Assembly: GCA_937982495.1 (NCBI GenBank) | Contig: CALJLX010000527.1 | Coordinates: forward strand, 1-7,816 | Length of the DNA stretch: 7,816 nucleotides | Direction of reading: 5' to 3' | Source: an uncultured Desulfuromonas sp. | GTDB taxonomy: Bacteria > Desulfobacterota > Desulfuromonadia > Desulfuromonadales > Trichloromonadaceae | Shown here: positions 1 to 4,079 of the stretch, piece by piece | Layout: every line of letters starts with the position of its first letter | Numbering within the stretch: the first letter of the stretch is position 1 | Made by a program: the position numbers and the translations under genes | Notes under the pieces: model-generated | The model's database searches: none | What the model was told of the DNA's origin: nothing | The model's input: only the letters and a program-made list of their open reading frames with translations

Positions 1-31
1 GAGTGACTACTCAACTCGTTACCCGTCACTC
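1..31. repeat. Inverted repeat after rdgB
   Basis: GAGTGAC at 1-7 is the exact reverse complement of GTCACTC at 25-31, which is part of the heptamer array. The loop would be 17 bases. It could form a weak hairpin downstream of rdgB. No T-run follows within the window on the minus strand because the window ends at the stem, so a terminator cannot be claimed. Confidence 0.4.
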
Positions 32-44
32 GTCACTTGTCACT
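17..44. repeat. Heptamer tandem repeat across the rdgB stop
   Basis: On the plus strand: CGTTACC (17-23, degenerate), CGTCACT (24-30), CGTCACT (31-37) and TGTCACT (38-44). On the minus (coding) strand the unit reads AGTGACG/A. The rdgB stop TGA (42-40) is part of the first unit read. Because the period is seven, successive TGA triplets (42-40, 35-33, 28-26) fall in all three frames. The array lies at the window edge, and beyond the degenerate unit the remaining bases 1-16 are not clearly repeated. Confidence 0.75.
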
Positions 45-639
45 GCCCATCCTCACCGCTTTTCAAAAACTCCACCACCTGCCGCAACGCCTGGCCGCGA
101 TGGCTGATGCGGTTTTTCACGTCCAGCGGCAATTCGGCCATGGTCTTGCCGTATTCCCGCACCAAGAAGAGGGGATCGTAACCGAAACCGCCCTCGCCGC
201 GCGGAGCATCGAGTATCAGCCCTTCGACCTGGCCGTGAAAGATGCGCGTTTCCGCGCCGGGCCGGGCCAGGGCCATGGCGCAGCGGAAGGCCCCCCGGCG
301 TTCCTTGTCCGGCACTCCGGCCAGGGCCGCCAGCAGTTTGCGGTTGTTGTCGGCGTCCGTCGCTCCGGAACCGGCGTAACGGGCCGAATAGACGCCGGGA
401 GCGCCGGCCAGGGCCGAGACTTCGAGGCCGGAATCGTCGGCCAGGGTCGGCAGGCCGGTCAGGCGGCAGACCGTTTCCGCTTTCTTCGCGGCGTTCGCGG
501 CGAAGGTCGCGCCGTCCTCCTCGACCTCGGGGAGCTCGGGGAAGGCGTCGAGGCCCTTGACCGCGATCCCGAGATCGTCGAGCAGGCGACGGATTTCCTT
601 GAGTTTCCCGCCGTTGCGGGTGGCCACAAGCAGTTCCAT
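40..639 (-). CDS. rdgB: XTP/dITP pyrophosphatase (RdgB/HAM1)
   Basis: A house-cleaning pyrophosphatase that hydrolyses non-canonical purine triphosphates (dITP, ITP, XTP) to monophosphates, keeping them out of DNA and RNA. The 199-residue protein matches the family length. The N-terminal ATRNGGKLKEI (6-16) is the substrate-binding T/S-x-N-x-x-K loop. EEDGATFAANAAKKA lies at 40-54. ADDSGLEV (67-74) holds the metal-binding and catalytic Asp68-Asp69, followed by GAPGVYSARYAG (79-90). GGFGYDPLF is at 150-158 and the base-recognition SHRGQALR at 179-186. The ATG at 639 has GGAGG 8 bases upstream, lying in the last codons of rph. Only three bases separate the rph stop from this start, so translation is probably coupled. 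The stop codon (42-40) lies inside a tandem heptamer repeat. The extra residues after LKSGEDGQ are short, so the catalytic domain is complete. Confidence 0.97.
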   Translation of the reverse strand: MELLVATRNGGKLKEIRRLLDDLGIAVKGLDAFPELPEVEEDGATFAANAAKKAETVCRLTGLPTLADDSGLEVSALAGAPGVYSARYAGSGATDADNNRKLLAALAGVPDKERRGAFRCAMALARPGAETRIFHGQVEGLILDAPRGEGGFGYDPLFLVREYGKTMAELPLDVKNRISHRGQALRQVVEFLKSGEDGQ

Positions 640-642
640 CCC

Positions 643-1377
643 CTACCCCTCCAGCGCCGCGTGCTGCAAGCGGGCCAGTTCGGCGCAGCCGGAGAGGGCC
701 AGATCGCGCAGGGCATCGAGTTCGACCAGGGAGAAAGGGGCTTCCTCGGCCGTCCCCTGGACCTCAACGAAGAGCCCGGAGCCGGTGATAACGAAGTTCA
801 TATCGACGGCGGCGCGAAAATCCTCGTCGTAATTGAGATCGAGCAGCGGCCGGCCGTCGACGATGCCGACGCTCACCGCCGCCACGCTCTCACAGATCGG
901 CGACGCCGGCAGCAGCCCCTTGGCCACCAGGCCGTTGACGGCGTCGACCAAGGCGACGTAGGCGCCGGTGATGGAAGCGGTACGGGTGCCGCCGTCGGCC
1001 TGAAGCACGTCGCAGTCGATCTGGACAGTGCGCTCGCCGAGGGCTTCGAGATCGACCACCGCCCGCAGGGAACGGCCGATGAGGCGCTGGATTTCGTGGG
1101 TGCGGCCGCCGATCTTGCCCTTGGTCGCTTCCCGGGGACTGCGGCTGTGGGTGGCGCGGGGGAGCATGGCATACTCGGCGGTGACCCAGCCCCGGCCTTC
1201 GCCGCGCATGAAGGGGGGCACCCGCTCTTCAACGCTGGCGTTGCACAGCACCCGGGTCTCGCCGAAGCTGACCAGCACCGAGCCTTCGGCGTAGCGGGTG
1301 AAGTTGCGGGCGAATTGTATCGGACGCAGGGCGTCGGGGCGGCGCCCGTCGAGGCGGGCGTTGCTTCCATCGGACAT
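643..1377 (-). CDS. rph: Ribonuclease PH
   Basis: A phosphate-dependent 3'-5' exoribonuclease/nucleotidyltransferase that trims tRNA 3' extensions, releasing nucleoside diphosphates. Members form hexameric rings in the cytoplasm. The 244-residue protein is close to the family length (about 238 in E. coli) and aligns along its whole length. It has the N-terminal RPDALRP and AEGSVLVSFGETRVLC (30-45), and RGEGRGWVTAEYAMLPRATH (58-77). The segment SPREATKGKIGGRTHEIQR lies at 80-98. The phosphate site QADGGTRTAS is at 126-135. The metal-binding acidic segment DLNYDED followed by DMN is at 180-194, and EVQGTAEE at 205-212. An in-frame TTG three bases upstream (1380) is possible, but ATG at 1377 is the better start; AGGAG lies 9 bases before it. 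It sits 12 bases after the amidase and 3 bases before rdgB, the classic rph-rdgB pair. No damage or missing motif was seen. Confidence 0.97.
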   Translation of the reverse strand: MSDGSNARLDGRRPDALRPIQFARNFTRYAEGSVLVSFGETRVLCNASVEERVPPFMRGEGRGWVTAEYAMLPRATHSRSPREATKGKIGGRTHEIQRLIGRSLRAVVDLEALGERTVQIDCDVLQADGGTRTASITGAYVALVDAVNGLVAKGLLPASPICESVAAVSVGIVDGRPLLDLNYDEDFRAAVDMNFVITGSGLFVEVQGTAEEAPFSLVELDALRDLALSGCAELARLQHAALEG

Positions 1378-1386
1378 CAAAGAGGT

Positions 1387-1392
1387 CTCCTA
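1387..1392 (-). promoter_or_regulatory. Stop/Shine-Dalgarno overlap, amidase to rph
   Basis: The minus-strand hexamer TAGGAG combines the amidase stop codon (TAG, 1392-1390) with the AGGAG ribosome site of rph. Spacing is 9 bases to ATG 1377, or 6 bases to the less likely TTG at 1380. Ribosomes ending the amidase sit directly on the initiation site of rph, which favours coupled translation. Confidence 0.75.
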
Positions 1393-2454
1393 TCGGGTTT
1401 CGACAAAGGTTTTCAGCCCGGCAAAAAGGGCTTGAATCAGACGGGTTTGTTCTTCGGGACGGGTAAGCCGTTCGAAGTCGCCGGCATTGGTCAAGTAGCC
1501 CAGTTCGATGAGAACGCTGGGCAGATCCCCCCGGCCCAGGGGGAGCAGGGGCGCCGGGAGAATCCCCGCGACCGCAAAGCCCGCGCCGGTCAGGGCGTCG
1601 CGCAGGGCCTCGGCCAGGCGCATGCTCCCTCCCTGATCCGCCGGTTGGGAGTTGCCGCGGGTTTCCTCGCGGGGCCGGACGAAAAGATAGAGGCCGTTGG
1701 TCTCGCCGTGGGCGGCGGCCTGGGCATGGAGTTGCAGCAGGGCGGCGACGTCGGCCTCGCCGGCCGGCGCCAGGCGCTCTTCGAGGGTCAAGGTATAATC
1801 GCTGTCGCGGGTCAGGCGCACCCGCTCGGCGCCGAGTTGCATCTTGATCTGTTTTTCCAACTGCCGGGCGATCTCCAGGACCACGTCCTTTTCCGTGGCT
1901 CCGTTCAGACCGACGGAACCGGGATCGTCGCCGCCGTGGCCGGGATCGATAACGACCTTGCTTGTCTTCTCGCTTGGAGGAAGCCCTTTTTTTTCCAGAA
2001 GCCTGGCGAAAAACTGGTCGAGGGAGTCGGCCTCGGGAGAGGGCGGCGGTTCCTTTGGGTCGAGATTGCGGTAGGTGACGGAGAGCCCCAGCAGGGCCGG
2101 CAGATATTCGCGCACGAAGCTCTCGTCCACCCGCAGCCGGCCATCGATGAAACGCGGCGCCTGGGGCAACGTCATCACCTGGGAACCGAGCCGGATGCTG
2201 GAATTGCCCGGAACGACTGAGATCTTGCCGTAGGGGGTGGAGATCTGGTAGAGCCGGGCGGCGGAATCCCACTGGCCGCTCAGGCCGAGTGCCGGGAGCA
2301 CGTCATCGAGAGCAAGAAAGATCGCTCCCTGGTGGGTATAAATCTCTTCGATGATCACCGGCGTCCGGTTGACCAGGGTCAACTCGACCTTGGCCAGGGC
2401 CCGACCCTCCCCCAACAGGAGCAACGCCGACAGAAAAAACAAAAAACGCCACAT
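1390..2454 (-). CDS. Exported N-acetylmuramoyl-L-alanine amidase (Amidase_3)
   Basis: A zinc-dependent peptidoglycan amidase that cleaves the bond between MurNAc and the stem peptide L-Ala, acting in the periplasm. The ATG at 2454 gives 354 residues. An in-frame GTG at 2463 would add three, but it overlaps the Shine-Dalgarno (GAGGTG, 6 bases before the ATG), so ATG is preferred. Residues 1-21 form a signal peptide: M-W-R, a hydrophobic core, then a cleavage site after RALA. Residues about 25-130 resemble the copper-amine-oxidase N-terminal-like (stalk) domain rather than AMIN. A Pro/Glu-rich linker spans about 134-165. The catalytic domain keeps the ligands: DPGHGG (His173), ATEKD (Glu188), LQLHAQ (His243) and LIELGYLTN (Glu317). 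The usual SIHAN around the second His is changed to QLHAQ. A strong promoter lies just upstream, and the stop overlaps the ribosome site of rph. AmiA/AmiC-like by function class, but I assign no symbol. Confidence 0.93.
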   Translation of the reverse strand: MWRFLFFLSALLLLGEGRALAKVELTLVNRTPVIIEEIYTHQGAIFLALDDVLPALGLSGQWDSAARLYQISTPYGKISVVPGNSSIRLGSQVMTLPQAPRFIDGRLRVDESFVREYLPALLGLSVTYRNLDPKEPPPSPEADSLDQFFARLLEKKGLPPSEKTSKVVIDPGHGGDDPGSVGLNGATEKDVVLEIARQLEKQIKMQLGAERVRLTRDSDYTLTLEERLAPAGEADVAALLQLHAQAAAHGETNGLYLFVRPREETRGNSQPADQGGSMRLAEALRDALTGAGFAVAGILPAPLLPLGRGDLPSVLIELGYLTNAGDFERLTRPEEQTRLIQALFAGLKTFVETR

Positions 2455-2460
2455 AAAATC

Positions 2461-2466
2461 CACCTC
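2461..2466 (-). promoter_or_regulatory. Ribosome binding site deciding the amidase start
   Basis: GAGGTG on the minus strand, 6 bases (GATTTT) before ATG 2454. It contains the GTG (2463-2461) that would be an alternative upstream start. Because this GTG is itself part of the ribosome site and lacks one of its own at proper spacing, ATG 2454 is the preferred start. Confidence 0.75.
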
Positions 2467-2481
2467 GTACCAAAAGCGCCG

Positions 2482-2510
2482 TTTATACCGCGCCCATTCC
2501 CCCCTGTCAA
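2482..2510 (-). promoter_or_regulatory. Sigma-70 promoter for amidase-rph-rdgB
   Basis: Reading the minus strand, a perfect -35 hexamer TTGACA (2510-2505) is followed by exactly 17 bases and then TATAAA (2487-2482), a 5/6 match to the -10 consensus. The inferred start of transcription is near 2475, giving a leader of about 20 bases that contains the GAGGTG ribosome site before ATG 2454. The element begins 7 bases after the stop codon of the DHH gene, in the longest spacer of the window. It should make the last three genes transcribable independently of copA and the genes upstream. Confidence 0.85.
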
Positions 2511-2517
2511 TGCCGGC

Positions 2518-3549
2518 TCACACCAGCTTACCGCCCCGCCCGCCGGGCAACCCAAGAGCATCGAGGAGCCGCCGGGTCAGGGTCCGTTCCAGTTTGCGCA
2601 TACTCGCCGGATCCCCTTCCAGGGGGCGGATCTGCCCGCCGGCGACCATGCCGTGGCCGCCGGCGCTGCCGAGATCGCCGACCACCTGCTTCATCAGCTC
2701 CCCCGATTTGAGATTCTGGCGAAGGGTGCGGAAGGAGACGATGCCCATGCCCTGGGCATAGCCCATCCCGAAGGCGTATTTGATGCCGTCGACCCGCAGC
2801 AGGAAGTCGGTCATTTCCGCCACCATGTCGGGGTTGTCGATGGCGAAAAGATTAAAGACCAGCAGCGGGCCGTAGGTGCGGGCGTTGCGGATCGCCCGGC
2901 TGTAGGCGGCGAAGTACTCCCGAGGCACCTCGGGATGGGTGATGTCGAAAAGAATGCGGTTGTTGGCCAGCGGCACCAGCCGCAGATAAGCCTCGCGGTC
3001 GGCCTGGGACCATTCGCGCCCGAGATCCTGGGTCTCGGACTTGATGGCGTAAAAGAGCACGGTCGCCAGCCGGGTATTGATGGTGACCCCCTGGGCCGTC
3101 AGGTATTCGAAGAGAATGGTCGCCGAGGCTCCGTAGTCGTCGCGGATATCGACCCAGCGGCTCCGGCCGCATTGTCCCCAGGGAGGGTGATGGTCGATGA
3201 TGAGATGCACCGGGCGCGACAGGGGGAAGGAATTGTTGCCGGTGCCCGGCTGGGTATCGACCATGCAGACCACCTGAAAATGGTCGAGGTCGAGTTTTTC
3301 CATCGGTTCGACGGGGATTTCCAGCTTCTGCACCATCATCCGGTTTTCCCCCCGGCCGATGATGCCGCCGTGGGTCAGGGTCGCCTGCTGTCCGGTCTTG
3401 ACCAGAATCAGATGTTGCAGGGCCATGGCCGCGGCCAGGGAGTCGGGGTCGGGATTGTCGTGGGCGACGATGAGAATGTTCCCCTTGCCGCGCACCCATT
3501 CGATGAAGCCGGTGGAAAAGGTTCGGGAACGGTCGAGAGCCAGAGGCAT
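2518..3549 (-). CDS. DHH/DHHA1 family phosphoesterase (NrnA-like)
   Basis: A 343-residue cytoplasmic, metal-dependent phosphoesterase of the DHH superfamily, whose members include NrnA (nanoRNase/pAp phosphatase), GdpP and RecJ. The motifs seen are AHDNPDPDS at 29-37 (His30, Asp34, Asp36), MVDT with Asp98, and IDHHP with Asp119-His120-His121. GASA (140-143) follows. The motif IV equivalent, KSETQDLGRE (170-179), has Glu172 where NrnA/GdpP proteins usually have Asp. The C-terminal DHHA1 domain contains SAGGHGMVAGGQ (295-306), with the GGH loop that contacts substrate phosphate. Length suits the NrnA class (about 310-350). There is no signal peptide and no membrane, PAS or CBS segment, so it is not GdpP or a CBS-DHH pyrophosphatase. 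The ATG at 3549 has AGGAG 7 bases upstream, created by the preceding gene's stop codon. Likely substrates are short oligonucleotides, linear dinucleotides or pAp, but substrate cannot be read from sequence alone. Confidence 0.9.
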   Translation of the reverse strand: MPLALDRSRTFSTGFIEWVRGKGNILIVAHDNPDPDSLAAAMALQHLILVKTGQQATLTHGGIIGRGENRMMVQKLEIPVEPMEKLDLDHFQVVCMVDTQPGTGNNSFPLSRPVHLIIDHHPPWGQCGRSRWVDIRDDYGASATILFEYLTAQGVTINTRLATVLFYAIKSETQDLGREWSQADREAYLRLVPLANNRILFDITHPEVPREYFAAYSRAIRNARTYGPLLVFNLFAIDNPDMVAEMTDFLLRVDGIKYAFGMGYAQGMGIVSFRTLRQNLKSGELMKQVVGDLGSAGGHGMVAGGQIRPLEGDPASMRKLERTLTRRLLDALGLPGGRGGKLV

Positions 3550-3556
3550 GGGACAG

Positions 3557-3562
3557 CTCCTA
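3557..3562 (-). promoter_or_regulatory. Stop/Shine-Dalgarno overlap, SLOG to DHH gene
   Basis: The same minus-strand hexamer TAGGAG as at the amidase-rph junction. The TAG is the stop of the SLOG gene, and AGGAG is the ribosome site 7 bases before ATG 3549 of the DHH phosphoesterase. It supports co-translation of the two genes. Confidence 0.75.
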
Positions 3563-4030
3563 GGAATTGCGCCCGGAAAGCAGGACGAAGACTTTGCGTA
3601 CCGCTTCTTCCGGGGTATCGACCCGGGTCACGCCGGGAACATCCGGCCAGCTGCGCAGGGAGACCACCGGTTTGCCGAGTTTGAGAGCGATTGCGATCTC
3701 GGAGAGGGTGCCGTATTCCCCTTCGACGGCGATGAGCGCCTGGGCGGTATGAGCGATAACCACATTGCGGGCGTGGCCGAGATTGGTGACGATCGGCAGG
3801 CCGACCCAGGGGTTGGCCTGACCGGCGACGGAACCGGGGAGGATTCCCACCGCCAGGCCGCCGGCTTCGGTACAACCCCGGCAGGCGCCCTCCATGACCC
3901 CGCCGAGGCCGCCGCAGACCAACGTCGCCCCGGCCTCGGCCAGCAAGCGTCCGACTTCCCGCGCGGCGGCATAAGCGACATCGCTCGCCCGCCCCGCGCC
4001 GATCACCCCGATCACCGCCCCAGACTTCAT
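3560..4030 (-). CDS. TIGR00725-type SLOG (LOG-like Rossmann) protein
   Basis: A 156-residue single-domain protein of the SLOG superfamily, related to the lysine-decarboxylase-like/LOG cytokinin-activating enzymes. These are Rossmann-fold proteins that bind nucleotides or nucleotide-derived ligands. The N-terminal strand-loop is VIGVIGAGRAS (about 6-16). A glycine-rich CGGLGGVMEGACRG follows at 39-52, then GHARN (85-89, Arg88) and GEYGTLSE (104-111, Glu111). The last segment corresponds to the LOG PGGxGTxxE motif, but the leading P-G-G is changed to E-G-E. The length is shorter than typical LOG phosphoribohydrolases (about 180-200 residues) and suits the TIGR00725 group, whose substrate is not established to my knowledge. 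The only in-frame ATG is at 4030, preceded by a weak G-rich Shine-Dalgarno. Its stop codon (TAG) is part of the TAGGAG ribosome site of the next gene, linking it to the DHH phosphoesterase. Family is confident; function is not. Confidence 0.88.
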   Translation of the reverse strand: MKSGAVIGVIGAGRASDVAYAAAREVGRLLAEAGATLVCGGLGGVMEGACRGCTEAGGLAVGILPGSVAGQANPWVGLPIVTNLGHARNVVIAHTAQALIAVEGEYGTLSEIAIALKLGKPVVSLRSWPDVPGVTRVDTPEEAVRKVFVLLSGRNS

Positions 4031-4045
4031 CCATCCCCCGTAGTT

Positions 4046-4079
4046 CTTTCCGCCTTCCGCTTTTTCCTTCAGCCTTCAG
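4046..4079. repeat. Heptamer direct repeats across the copA stop
   Basis: On the minus strand, two adjacent CTGAAGG units (4079-4073, 4072-4066) are followed by AAAAAG and then CGGAAGG (4059-4053) and CGGAAAG (4052-4046). The copA stop TGA (4071-4069) is inside the second unit, so the final residues of CopA are encoded by the repeat. The rest fills nearly all of the 38-base gap before the SLOG gene, leaving no room for an obvious promoter or hairpin terminator. Confidence 0.7.

Noticed and set aside
1..31. Rho-independent terminator after rdgB
   Set aside because: The GAGTGAC/GTCACTC stem is only 7 bases with a 17-base loop, has no visible T-run, and one arm is part of the heptamer repeat.
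17..44. CRISPR array
   Set aside because: The repeats are 7-base direct tandem units without spacers; no cas gene is present.
1378..1380. TTG as the rph start codon
   Set aside because: It is in frame with acceptable ribosome-site spacing, but the adjacent ATG at 1377 is a stronger initiator and leaves the protein complete.
37..2220. A 727-codon open frame on the plus strand opposite rdgB, rph and the amidase gene
   Set aside because: It runs antisense through three confidently identified genes and their junctions, its translation shows no recognisable domain, and long antisense frames are expected when GC-rich codons avoid TTA, CTA and TCA.
2332..3684. A 450-codon open frame on the plus strand opposite the DHH gene
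   Set aside because: Antisense shadow covering the promoter gap and two clear minus-strand genes; no family resemblance.
4031..4068. Promoter or terminator between copA and the SLOG gene
   Set aside because: The 38 bases are mostly heptamer repeat and a G-rich ribosome site; no hairpin with T-run and no -35/-10 pair is visible.
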